Assembly: GCA_029882355.1 (NCBI GenBank)
Contig: JAOUKV010000023.1
Coordinates: 1 to 56,172, forward strand
DNA: 56,172 nucleotides
Source of the DNA: Gammaproteobacteria bacterium
GTDB lineage: Bacteria > Pseudomonadota > Gammaproteobacteria > SZUA-229
Direction of reading: 5' to 3'
A model generated the notes under the pieces. That model ran no database searches. It had not been told where the DNA came from and saw nothing but the letters and a program-made list of their open reading frames with translations. Shown here piece by piece: positions 1-8,400 of the stretch. Made by a program: the position numbers and the translations under genes. Within the stretch, counting starts at the first letter, position 1, and each line of letters starts with the position of its first letter.

Positions 1-482
1 ATAAATTACAAACATCTACTCCTGACAACGCTGTTAAAAAAACCACTCTTACATCAACTAAAAGATCAAATCGTGAAATTAAACTTAGCGCTACTCGTGA
101 TGCCATCGCTTTAATATTGCAAGTACCATCTCTGGCACTTGAGGTTCAAGTTCCTGATAGTTTCAAATATTCTGAGATACAGGGTCTGCCTCTATTACAC
201 GAAATATATACACTTATCATTAACCATCAAGATATTACACCCTCTGCCCTGATCGAGCGTTGGCGCGAGAATGATGCATTCGCTGCTCTTCAAAAAATGA
301 TGCAGCGTGATGTTCTTGGCACTGATGACAAACAAAATATGGCTATTTTATTCGCCGACTTCATTAACAACCTCTCTAGCAAACACAATGATCATCGTTA
401 TGAAATTCTCGAACAAAAACTCCACGATGGAACACTTACAGATGATGAGCGATCTGAATATCAAGCGCACTTTACCCGTTAA
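1..482 (+). CDS. dnaG: DNA primase DnaG, C-terminal fragment (5' end outside window)
   Basis: The reading frame is open from base 3 to the TAA at 480-482, so this is the 3' end of a gene that starts left of the window. The residues TRDAIALILQVPSLALEV and the later segments LPLLHEIYTLI, LIERWREN and LTDDERSEYQAHF line up with the helical C-terminal domain of bacterial primase that binds the DnaB helicase. DnaG makes RNA primers at the replication fork; the TOPRIM catalytic core is not in view. The first in-window start-like codon (TTG at 117) lies inside the domain and is not a real start. In many gammaproteobacteria rpoD follows dnaG; here metK follows. The assignment rests on remembered similarity to E. 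coli DnaG, not on an alignment. Confidence 0.85.
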   Translation, partial: KLQTSTPDNAVKKTTLTSTKRSNREIKLSATRDAIALILQVPSLALEVQVPDSFKYSEIQGLPLLHEIYTLIINHQDITPSALIERWRENDAFAALQKMMQRDVLGTDDKQNMAILFADFINNLSSKHNDHRYEILEQKLHDGTLTDDERSEYQAHFTR

Positions 483-500
483 ATACCTGCTAACTACATA

Positions 501-528
501 TTGACAAGCTTCTAGATTACTGGATAAT
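501..528 (+). promoter_or_regulatory. Sigma70-type promoter of metK
   Basis: A perfect -35 hexamer TTGACA (501-506) is followed after 16 bases by GATAAT (523-528), one mismatch from the -10 consensus. Transcription should start near 535, directly before the SAM-II-like element, giving an untranslated leader of about 130 bases. The match is seen directly; its use is inferred. Confidence 0.7.
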
Positions 529-536
529 GCGTCTAC

Positions 537-590
537 TCAGCGCTAATTTGACTCAGATTGCGGGCGCTTTATAAATGCAGCTAAAGCGAT
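537..590 (+). promoter_or_regulatory. SAM-II riboswitch aptamer upstream of metK
   Basis: The leader carries, in order and with the right spacing, the conserved SAM-II blocks: AGCGC (539-543), TAATTT (544-549), ATTGC (557-561), GCGCT (564-568), ATAAATG (571-577) and GCTAAA (580-585). P1 forms between AGCGC and GCGCT. The pseudoknot strand GCTAA (580-584) can pair with TTGC (558-561), leaving T582 at the place of the SAM-contacting uridine of the known structure. The outer part of the pseudoknot is less clear. SAM-II is known mainly from alphaproteobacterial Met/SAM genes, where SAM binding turns expression off. Here it would give feedback on SAM synthetase. Recognition is by motif memory; a covariance search would settle it. 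Confidence 0.85.
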
Positions 591-612
591 GGATGATATA
601 TTAAGAATATCT

Positions 613-646
613 AAACCCGTGAAAGCTGCGCTTTGACGGGTTTTTT
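613..646 (+). terminator. Intrinsic terminator / attenuator in the metK leader
   Basis: AAACCCGT (613-620) pairs with ACGGGTTT (636-643), and AAAGC (622-626) with GCTTT (630-634), across one G-G mismatch and a TGC loop. A run of six T follows at 641-646. It lies between the promoter and metK, so it is an attenuator and not an end-of-gene terminator. Two alternative helices with the aptamer could break it: 577-582 (GCAGCT) with 624-629 (AGCTGC), or 583-588 (AAAGCG) with 629-634 (CGCTTT). SAM binding would keep these aptamer bases busy and let the terminator form. Confidence 0.75.
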
Positions 647-663
647 ATTGCAGGTAACAAATT

Positions 664-1821
664 ATGAACGATTATTTATTTACATCCGAATCAGTTTCAG
701 AAGGTCACCCAGACAAGGTTGCTGACCAGATTTCAGACGCTATTCTCGACGCTATATTTGAGCAGGATAACAAAGCACGTGTTGCCTGTGAAACCATGGT
801 TAATACCGGCATGGTAGTAATTTCCGGCGAAATCACTACTGAAGCATGGGTAGATATGCAGGACGTTGTTCGCCAAACGGTAAAACGCATTGGTTACAAC
901 CATTCAGACATGGGTTTCGACTGGGAATCCTGTGCTGTTATTACTTCCATCGACAAACAATCTGCCGATATTGCTATGGGTGTTGATGAATCAGGTGATC
1001 ACGAGCAAGGCGCTGGTGATCAGGGCTTGATGTTTGGTTATGCCAGCAATGAGACCGATGTACTCATGCCTGCTCCAATTACCTATGCGCATAAGCTGGT
1101 CAAGCGTCAGGCTGAAGTTCGCAAGAATGGCACGCTTTCATGGCTGCGCCCTGATGCAAAAAGCCAGGTGACTTTCCGTTACGAAAATGACCAGCCTGTT
1201 GGCATTGACGCGGTGGTTCTGTCCACTCAGCACAACCCGGATATTTCACTAGAATCTCTTCGTGAAGCAGTGATGGATGAAATCATCAAGCCTGTATTGC
1301 CAGCTAATCTGCTCAATAAAGACACAAAATTCTTTATTAACCCAACCGGTAATTTTGTTATTGGTGGCCCTGTAGGCGATTGCGGTCTGACTGGCCGTAA
1401 GATCATCGTAGATACCTACGGTGGCATGGCAAGACATGGCGGCGGCGCTTTCTCTGGCAAAGACCCCTCTAAAGTTGACCGTTCTGCCGCCTATGCAGGT
1501 CGTTATGTGGCAAAAAATATTGTTGCCGCTGGCCTTGCCGACAAATGTGAGATTCAGGTTTCTTATGCTATTGGTGTTGCTGAGCCGACTTCAATTTCTG
1601 TGCAGACTTTTGGTACCGGCAAGATTGATGACGCTAGAATCGTTGAACTGGTTCGTGAGCACTTCGATCTCAAACCTAAAGGCCTTATCCAGATGCTCGA
1701 TTTATTGAGACCTATCTACAGCGACACCGCTGCCTACGGTCATTTTGGACGTGAAGAGCCTAATTTTACCTGGGAAAAAACAGATAAAGCGGCTGCATTA
1801 AAGGATTCAGCTGGGCTATAA
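664..1821 (+). CDS. metK: S-adenosylmethionine synthetase MetK
   Basis: This 385-residue cytoplasmic enzyme makes SAM from methionine and ATP. It has the family length and signatures: GHPDK at residues 14-18, the [12 protein letters not shown] nucleotide-binding segment near 115, and the glycine-rich [16 protein letters not shown] segment near 258-275. The ATG at 664 sits 8 bases after a weak AGGT ribosome site and gives the normal N-terminus. It is the first gene of a SAM-cycle block with ahcY and metF on the same strand. The leader holds a promoter, a SAM-II-like aptamer and a terminator, so feedback repression by SAM is predicted. Confidence 0.98.
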   Translation: MNDYLFTSESVSEGHPDKVADQISDAILDAIFEQDNKARVACETMVNTGMVVISGEITTEAWVDMQDVVRQTVKRIGYNHSDMGFDWESCAVITSIDKQSADIAMGVDESGDHEQGAGDQGLMFGYASNETDVLMPAPITYAHKLVKRQAEVRKNGTLSWLRPDAKSQVTFRYENDQPVGIDAVVLSTQHNPDISLESLREAVMDEIIKPVLPANLLNKDTKFFINPTGNFVIGGPVGDCGLTGRKIIVDTYGGMARHGGGAFSGKDPSKVDRSAAYAGRYVAKNIVAAGLADKCEIQVSYAIGVAEPTSISVQTFGTGKIDDARIVELVREHFDLKPKGLIQMLDLLRPIYSDTAAYGHFGREEPNFTWEKTDKAAALKDSAGL

Positions 1822-1837
1822 TTCACCCCCTATATTT

Positions 1838-1900
1838 TCTGAGGAGCGCTGCAGCGACAATCTAATGTCGCGAGGCTCAGAACTAGATAACGGCGCTCAT
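1838..1900 (+). promoter_or_regulatory. SAH riboswitch aptamer upstream of ahcY
   Basis: The metK-ahcY gap holds the H-type pseudoknot of the SAH riboswitch. P1 is CTGAG (1839-1843) with CTCAG (1876-1880). P2 is GCGAC (1854-1858) with GTCGC (1867-1871). The pseudoknot is GAGCGC (1844-1849) with GCGCTC (1893-1898). The conserved strings GAGGAGCGCTGC and CGAGGCTC are present. This class is known to sit before ahcY in beta- and gammaproteobacteria, to bind SAH while rejecting SAM, and to turn expression on. Here it lies directly before ahcY. Confidence 0.93.
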
Positions 1901-1940
1901 TTCTTTTAACTATTTTGGAGATGAGCCATGAGCGCCGTTA
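1888..1940 (+). promoter_or_regulatory. SAH riboswitch expression platform masking the ahcY start codon
   Basis: Bases 1888-1900 (TAACGGCGCTCAT) are an exact reverse complement of 1928-1940 (ATGAGCGCCGTTA), a 13-bp helix that includes the ahcY ATG. The loop holds the TGGAG ribosome site (1916-1920). The same GCGCTC strand (1893-1898) is the 3' half of the SAH pseudoknot, so the two folds exclude each other. Without SAH the start codon would be buried; with SAH it would be free. The pairing is seen directly; the switching logic is inferred. Confidence 0.8.
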
Positions 1941-3349
1941 CTAATGAAAATTTCACCGACTTTAAAGTTGCCGATATGTCCCTGGCCGAATGGGGCCACA
2001 AAGAAATTCGTATAGCTGAAACTGAAATGCCTGGCCTGATGGCTTTGCGCGAAGAATTTGGTAGCGAACAACCTCTAAAGGGTGCCCGTATTACTGGCAG
2101 CCTGCACATGACTATTCAAACCGCCGTCTTAATCGAAACACTGGTTGCACTCGGTGCTACCGTGCGTTGGGCTTCATGCAATATCTACTCTACACAAGAC
2201 CAGGCTGCTGCCGCCATTGCTGATCAAGGCATCCCTGTTTTTGCATGGAAAGGTGAAACTATCGAAGAATACTGGTGGTGTACCGAGCAGGCACTAACAT
2301 GGCCTAATGGCGAAACTGCTAACATGATTCTTGACGATGGTGGTGATGCCACTTTGCTAATCCACAAAGGCGCTGAATTCGAAGCTGCTGGCGCCATCCC
2401 TGCTGCAAAAGCGGGTGACAACGAAGAATGGCTTGAAATCCTCAACGTTCTAAATCGCACCATCACTGGTGACAGCAAAGTTTGGACAACTATGATCAGC
2501 AATATCAAAGGTGTTACTGAGGAAACAACCACCGGCGTACATCGTTTGTACCAGATGATGGAAGCCGGCGAACTTAAGTTCCCTGCGATGAACGTCAACG
2601 ATTCAGCCACTAAATCAAAATTCGACAACCTCTACGGCTGCCGTGAGTCACTTATCGACAGTATTAAGCGTGCTACTGACGTAATGATTGCCGGTAAAAT
2701 CTGCGTAGTATTAGGTTATGGAGATGTTGGTAAAGGTTGTGCTCAGGCATTCCGCGGCATGGGCGCTACTGTTATGGTCACTGAAATCGATCCTATCTGC
2801 GCACTACAGGCAGCCATGGAAGGTTACCGCGTTGTTGATATGAATGAAGCTTCAAGTCAGGGTGATATTTTTGTCACTACTACCGGCAACGTAAATGTTA
2901 TCGACCATGACCATATGGTGGCAATGAAGAATGAAGCTATCGTTTGTAATATTGGTCACTTCGATTCTGAAATCAATATCGCTTCTTTAGAAAAATACGA
3001 ATGGGATGAAATCAAACCACAGGTTGATCACGTTATCTTCCCTGATGGCAAACGCATCATTATTCTGGCTAAAGGTCGTTTAGTTAATCTTGGTTGTGCT
3101 ACCGGTCATCCTAGCTTCGTTATGTCTGCTTCATTTACCAATCAGGTTATGGCGCAGATGGAGTTTTATGCTAATGCTGACAGTTATGAAAATCAGGTTT
3201 ATATTTTGCCTAAGCAGTTGGATGAAAAAGTTGCTCGACTTCACCTTGGTAAGATTGGTGCGTACTTGACTCCTTTGTCACAAACACAAGCTGATTATAT
3301 TAACGTACCTGTTGAAGGCCCATACAAGCCAGAACACTACCGCTACTAA
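1928..3349 (+). CDS. ahcY: S-adenosylhomocysteine hydrolase AhcY
   Basis: This 473-residue NAD-dependent enzyme splits SAH into homocysteine and adenosine, removing the product inhibitor of methyltransferases. It shows [13 protein letters not shown] near residue 90, the DDGGDATLL segment, [13 protein letters not shown], the Rossmann loop GYGDVGKG at about 264-271, and the C-terminal YKPEHYRY that completes the neighbouring active site. The length fits the bacterial form, which carries an insert of about 40 residues. The start ATG has TGGAG eight bases upstream and lies inside a 13-bp hairpin of the SAH riboswitch platform. A second ATG at 1921 is out of frame. Confidence 0.98.
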   Translation: MSAVTNENFTDFKVADMSLAEWGHKEIRIAETEMPGLMALREEFGSEQPLKGARITGSLHMTIQTAVLIETLVALGATVRWASCNIYSTQDQAAAAIADQGIPVFAWKGETIEEYWWCTEQALTWPNGETANMILDDGGDATLLIHKGAEFEAAGAIPAAKAGDNEEWLEILNVLNRTITGDSKVWTTMISNIKGVTEETTTGVHRLYQMMEAGELKFPAMNVNDSATKSKFDNLYGCRESLIDSIKRATDVMIAGKICVVLGYGDVGKGCAQAFRGMGATVMVTEIDPICALQAAMEGYRVVDMNEASSQGDIFVTTTGNVNVIDHDHMVAMKNEAIVCNIGHFDSEINIASLEKYEWDEIKPQVDHVIFPDGKRIIILAKGRLVNLGCATGHPSFVMSASFTNQVMAQMEFYANADSYENQVYILPKQLDEKVARLHLGKIGAYLTPLSQTQADYINVPVEGPYKPEHYRY

Positions 3350-3358
3350 CTTCACGTA

Positions 3359-3383
3359 CCGGGCAGACTACCTGTCTGTCCGG
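3359..3383 (+). other. Intercistronic hairpin between ahcY and metF
   Basis: CCGGgCAGAC and GTCTGtCCGG form a ten-position stem (nine Watson-Crick pairs and one mismatch) around a TACCT loop. No T run follows, so it is a poor terminator. It may mark an RNA end or protect the upstream message. Confidence 0.45.
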
Positions 3384-3417
3384 TTACTGAATTAAACTCA
3401 CAATATAGTAGGTAGAC

Positions 3418-4263
3418 ATGAGTACTAATTCTAAACAACCCGTCTTTAGTTGCGAATTTTTTCCACCGCGCACCGATGCTGGCATGGAAAAACTTCTCGC
3501 TACACATCAGCAGTTAATCGATACGGTGAACCCGTCTTTCTTTTCTGTGACCTTTGGTGCCGGTGGCACAACCCGTGACCGCACAATGGAAACGGTTAAA
3601 CAACTCCGCTCCGACAACAATCAGATTATTGTCCCACACATTTCCTGTATGGGCTCCAGCAAACAGCAGCTTTCTGACCTACTCGATGAATACATCGAAC
3701 TGGGCATTAATCGGCTGGTGACATTAAGAGGCGATGTACCTGATGATGGCACAGCTGATAATGAGTTGATGCATGCCAATGAACTGGTTACTTTCATCCG
3801 TGAAAAAACTGGCGACCATTTTCATATCGAAATCGCTGCCTACCCTGAATACCACCCAGAATCAGCATCCCCTGATGAAGATTTCAAATATTTTTTAAAC
3901 AAGGCGAATGCTGGGGCTGATTCAGCTATTACACAATATTTTTACAATGTCGATGCTTACACTCGATTCGTAGATAAATGTGAACAGTCACAACTAGCTA
4001 TCCCTATCGTCCCCGGTATTATGCCAATCACCAACTACGCTAATCTGGTCAGATTTTCTGATGCTTGCGGTGCTGAAATTCCACGCTGGATAAGAAAACA
4101 GCTCGAAGCATATGAAAATGATCTTGATAGTTTGCGTGCATTTGGTACCGATGTTGTTGCACAGCTATGCCATCAATTACTCGACGCAGGTGCTCCAGGA
4201 CTTCATTTTTATACACTGAATCAATCTGATGCAATTTTGAACATCTGGAATAAACTTAAGTAA
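3418..4263 (+). CDS. metF: 5,10-methylenetetrahydrofolate reductase MetF
   Basis: This 281-residue flavoprotein reduces 5,10-methylene-THF to 5-methyl-THF, the methyl donor for remaking methionine from homocysteine. The N-terminal FSCEFFPPRTDAGMEKL carries the catalytic glutamate. It also has VTFGAGGTTRDRT, LRGD, AAYPEYHP, ITQYFYNVD, IVPGIMPI and the C-terminal GAPGLHFYTLN, all in family order. The ATG follows a TAGGT site. It lies 68 bases after ahcY on the same strand and supplies the next step of the methyl cycle, after a hairpin that may set its expression apart. Confidence 0.96.
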   Translation: MSTNSKQPVFSCEFFPPRTDAGMEKLLATHQQLIDTVNPSFFSVTFGAGGTTRDRTMETVKQLRSDNNQIIVPHISCMGSSKQQLSDLLDEYIELGINRLVTLRGDVPDDGTADNELMHANELVTFIREKTGDHFHIEIAAYPEYHPESASPDEDFKYFLNKANAGADSAITQYFYNVDAYTRFVDKCEQSQLAIPIVPGIMPITNYANLVRFSDACGAEIPRWIRKQLEAYENDLDSLRAFGTDVVAQLCHQLLDAGAPGLHFYTLNQSDAILNIWNKLK

Positions 4264-4288
4264 TAATGGTCAATCAGGAAGATAGACC

Positions 4289-5014
4289 ATGATTCGACTC
4301 TATCAATCTACTTCATTAACCTCTGGGCAGGATATCCATCTTGATAAAAATCCATCGCATCACTTAATTCGTGTACTTCGAACAAAAAAAGGTACCGATA
4401 TCATCCTGTTTAATGGCGATGGATATGAATATCTTGCTGAAACCCTCGATGAAAATCATAAACACTGCCAGGTAACTATTAAGCAAAAAATAAAAATCGA
4501 TAATGAATCATCTTTAAACATCACCTTACTACAGGGAATTTCACGCGGTGATAGAATGGACATCAGCATACAGAAATCTACTGAACTTGGAATACAGGAA
4601 CTCATTCCTGTTAATTGCCAACGAAGCGGTAACATTTTAAAAGGAGAGCGTGCTGAAAAAAAATTAACTCATTGGCAACAGATTTCGATAAGCGCTAGCG
4701 AACAATCTGGTCGGTGCATTATTCCCACGATCAAGCCTACTCTTGATTTCAAACAAGCCATTCAAACAAACAGCCCCGGCCATAAAATTATTTTGGTGCC
4801 CGGTGCAAAAAAAAGTATTACAACAATACCTAAACCAGACAATAAAATCTTCATCCTGATCGGGCCAGAAGGCGGTTTTACTAAGGAAGAAATTCAACTC
4901 GCGGCCGACCATGGTTTTATTGCAATATCTCTGGGTCCAAGAATACTTCGAACTGAAACTGCGGGGCCTGCATGTATTGCAGCGGCTCAAACTTTGTGGG
5001 GAGATTTCTCCTAA
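4289..5014 (+). CDS. rsmE: 16S rRNA m3U1498 methyltransferase RsmE
   Basis: This 241-residue SPOUT-class enzyme uses SAM to methylate N3 of U1498 in 16S rRNA. The N-terminal half is PUA-like (HHLIRVLRTKKGTDIILF). The C-terminal knot has ILIGPEGGFTKEEI near residues 190-205 and LGPRILRTETAGPA, the family signature. AGGAAG precedes the ATG at a good distance. It closes the methyl-cycle block and converges with the CheW-like gene, sharing the last four bases. Confidence 0.95.
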   Translation: MIRLYQSTSLTSGQDIHLDKNPSHHLIRVLRTKKGTDIILFNGDGYEYLAETLDENHKHCQVTIKQKIKIDNESSLNITLLQGISRGDRMDISIQKSTELGIQELIPVNCQRSGNILKGERAEKKLTHWQQISISASEQSGRCIIPTIKPTLDFKQAIQTNSPGHKIILVPGAKKSITTIPKPDNKIFILIGPEGGFTKEEIQLAADHGFIAISLGPRILRTETAGPACIAAAQTLWGDFS

Positions 5015-5487
5015 AAAATCTCAGCTTTTGATATCATAGCTTCGATACCATCAATATCTAGAATACTTACAGCAGCGCCATTAATGCGAGTTTTTTGAGC
5101 GACCATCGGCCTGCTATGAGCTTCTAGTAATGAATCAGGATCAACGATAATTTGATTTCGGCTAAATTGTGTTACGTGTGGCACACCAGAAACTACTAGT
5201 CCGATATAGGGATAACGTGATTCGTCAGAACTGGCCGTGTAAATCATCGCTATCTGCGTATTCTGGTTAACCGCTTTCACCTCCTCTCCGCCAGCAGCTT
5301 CAAACGATACTAAAGGCACATCCACACCGTGCCACCTCATTTTTCCCACATACCAGTCCGGCATATCGATCATTTCTTTCGCGCCCTGCGCAGACACCAT
5401 TTCAGCAACCGATGCACTGGGCACGAGAACATTCTGACTTCGCAAAGTTAGAATCATACATTTTATAACTTGTATATTTTCTGCCAT
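5011..5487 (-). CDS. chpC: CheW-like coupling protein, ChpC type
   Basis: A 158-residue single CheW-domain protein. CheW proteins couple receptors to the histidine kinase. The fold is suggested by the N-terminal beta segment KCMILTLRSQNVLVPSASVAEMV, the GKMRWHGVDVPLVSFE strand pair and the C-terminal INGAAVSILDIDGIEAMI. It lies one base after chpA on the same strand, the place of chpC in the Pseudomonas Pil-Chp cluster. Sequence alone does not separate ChpC from other CheW paralogues; position supports the name. No chpB lies between it and chpA. Confidence 0.75.
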   Translation of the reverse strand: MAENIQVIKCMILTLRSQNVLVPSASVAEMVSAQGAKEMIDMPDWYVGKMRWHGVDVPLVSFEAAGGEEVKAVNQNTQIAMIYTASSDESRYPYIGLVVSGVPHVTQFSRNQIIVDPDSLLEAHSRPMVAQKTRINGAAVSILDIDGIEAMISKAEIF

Positions 5488-5488
5488 G

Positions 5489-8400
5489 TTATTTAGATAG
5501 TTTTAGCAATGCATTAATATTTTTCATCAACTCTTCTTCCTGATACGGCTTACCTAGATACTGCTGCACACCAATACTCTTAGCTCTTTCCTTATGCTTA
5601 GTACCGGTTCGTGATGTAATCATAATAATTGGTATATCTTTTAATCGTTCTTCATTGCGCATATAAGTTGCCAATTCGAAACCATCCATTCTCGGCATTT
5701 CAATATCCAGCAACATTAGATCTGGTACTACTTCCTGCAATTTACCGGTTGCATCAACACCATCAGTTGCTAAAACAACTTTCATACCGTGACGTCCTAG
5801 TATCCTTTCAGTAACTTTACGAATGGTAATTGAATCATCGACTACCATTATAGTTGGCTCGCTATCGCTAACAACCTCTTCAACATCCTCAACAGAAACA
5901 ATCTGTTTAAAGAGACTCTCACCAACAGCCAGCGCTGACATTTCCAGAATCAGTACAACACGGCCATCTGCTAAAATTGTAGCACCAGCAATTCCTCGCA
6001 CCTTACTAATCTGAATACCAACAGGCTTTATTACAATTTCACGACGACCAAGTAAATCATCAACATGCAAAGCAAAGTGCTGATCGCCAACATGTACTAG
6101 TAACACTGGGAATAATTGTCCTTGATCTGCATAATTCTGCTGCTGCCCCATGAGCAGCGCACCTAAATGCTTCAATTCATAATTGATATTATTAAATTCA
6201 TATTCCAGCTCACCACTATCATAAAAACTCTGAAGTTCTGTGCCGGTTATACGGACAACACCTTCAATACTAGCTAATGGCACGGCATATATATCATCGC
6301 CCGTACTGACTAATAGCGCCTGATTTATTGCTAAAGTTAATGGCAGCCTGACTCTAAAACATGAACCCTTGCCACGCTCAGTATCGATTTCAAGCACACC
6401 ACCCAGCTGTTTTATTTCGCTATCAACAACATCCATACCAACGCCACGGCCAGCTACCTGTGTTACTTCCTCAGCAGTACTGAAACCGCTCTTAAGAATA
6501 AACTGTAATACATCATGGTCAGTCAGCTCATTATCCTTTTCAAGCAATCCTTGTTTGATCGCTTTCTTTCGAATGGCATCGGCATTAATACCAGCACCAT
6601 CATCTTCAACTTTAACAATAACATCAGTACCCTGACGTCCAACAGTGATTTTAATCGAACCTGTCTCAGACTTACCTGCGGCCTGTCGATCTTTAGGCAA
6701 CTCAATACCATGAGCGACTGCATTACGTAACATGTGTTCTAGTGGCGCAACAACACGGTCAAGAATTGTACGATCGACCTCTTGCTCTTCACCGACAATT
6801 TCAACATCAACTTCTTTGCCAAGTTCTCTGGATGTTTGACGGATAATACGGCGAAGGCGAGTTGACATACCACCAAAACGAACCATGCGTGTGCGCATTA
6901 GTCCTTCTTGTAAATCGGTACTGATTCGTGATTCCTGCACCAGCAACATTTCAGAATCACTGGCAATTTCAGCAAGAATATCTTTAATACTATCTACGTC
7001 ACTTGCGGTCTCAGATAAGCTTCGTGCCAGCTGCTGCAAAGTTGAATAACGATCCATTTCCAGCGGATCAAAATTCTCATCATAATCGTCTGCTTCTTTT
7101 TCATAACTCGAACGAATTTGAATTTCTGTTTCAATTTCAAGCTTACGTAGCTGTTCTTTCAGCCTTACTACTGTTTGATCCAACTCTTTAAGGTTAAAAC
7201 CAATATCTGTAATCTGCTTACCCATACGAGCATGGTGAATATTCACTTCGCCTGCATAGTTCACCAGGTTGTTAAGTAAATCTGCGCGCACTCGCACCTG
7301 CTCATGCGATTCCTTGAAATTAACATCTGTGGCCCGCTCACCCCAATGCGGCTGATTCTCTTTTTCATCAGACTTTCTACGATGCGGCGCTTCTGTAATT
7401 TCGCTCGACTCAACAGCAATTTTCTCAATTGAAATTACATCTTCTTTTGCTTCGGTATCAAGACTTATAACTTCGTCAAGTAATAGTTCATCTTCAGCTT
7501 CTTCAACCTGAAGATCTTCAATTTCAACGTCAAAACGCTCAACTGCACGTAGCTCTATTGCATCACCACGTATAATTGCTTCTATCCTGCCAATTAAATC
7601 ACCAGGAGATTTCAGCGCTTCTCGCTGCTTAACATTTCCAAGCAGGTTACTTAGCGTATCAAGTGATTCATGCAAAACATCAAAAAATGCCTTACTGGCT
7701 TCAATTTTATTTTCAGACAGCGCAATGACCATTGACTCAAGCACATGCGTCAAATCACCAACAGGTACCAAAGTAGCCATACGCGCACCGCCTTTTAACG
7801 TATGCATATGACGTTGCAACTCATTAATACTGTTTGCATCAGCTTCATTTTCATGCAGCCTTGTCAAAGTACTTTCACAATCTTCCAGTAATTCCTCAGC
7901 CTCTTCCAGAAAGATATCGATCAGATCATCATCAACATCACCATAGGTATACAGAGCGTCTTCTACCACTGCCTCCGTCGCGCTTGAACCCAAATCTTCA
8001 TAGATTTGCAATTCATCTGTCGTATCAGGCGGAGATGTTTCATTCAAGGGCGATGAATACTGCAATTGCTGCTGCAGTTCAGCCTGCATGACTTTATTTA
8101 TTTTATCTAATAGAGCTTTATTGGATTCGGGCATCCTGCCTGCCTTTAACTCTTCAAGCATAGCCTCAGTACTACTCACAACCTCAGCAATAATCTCGAC
8201 TACATCATCAGGAATAAATGAATCATCCGCATCTTCTCGGGCAACTACATATTTTTCTGTTGCTCCGCATATTTCTGCAATCGCCTCTATTTCAGCCGTA
8301 CGTGCACTGCCAAACAAGGTATGTAATGCCCTAATCAAATCTTTGTTCGCATCCAGCCTTTGCTCACCTGATTCATGTTTCTCAAACAAGTTTTTTATAG

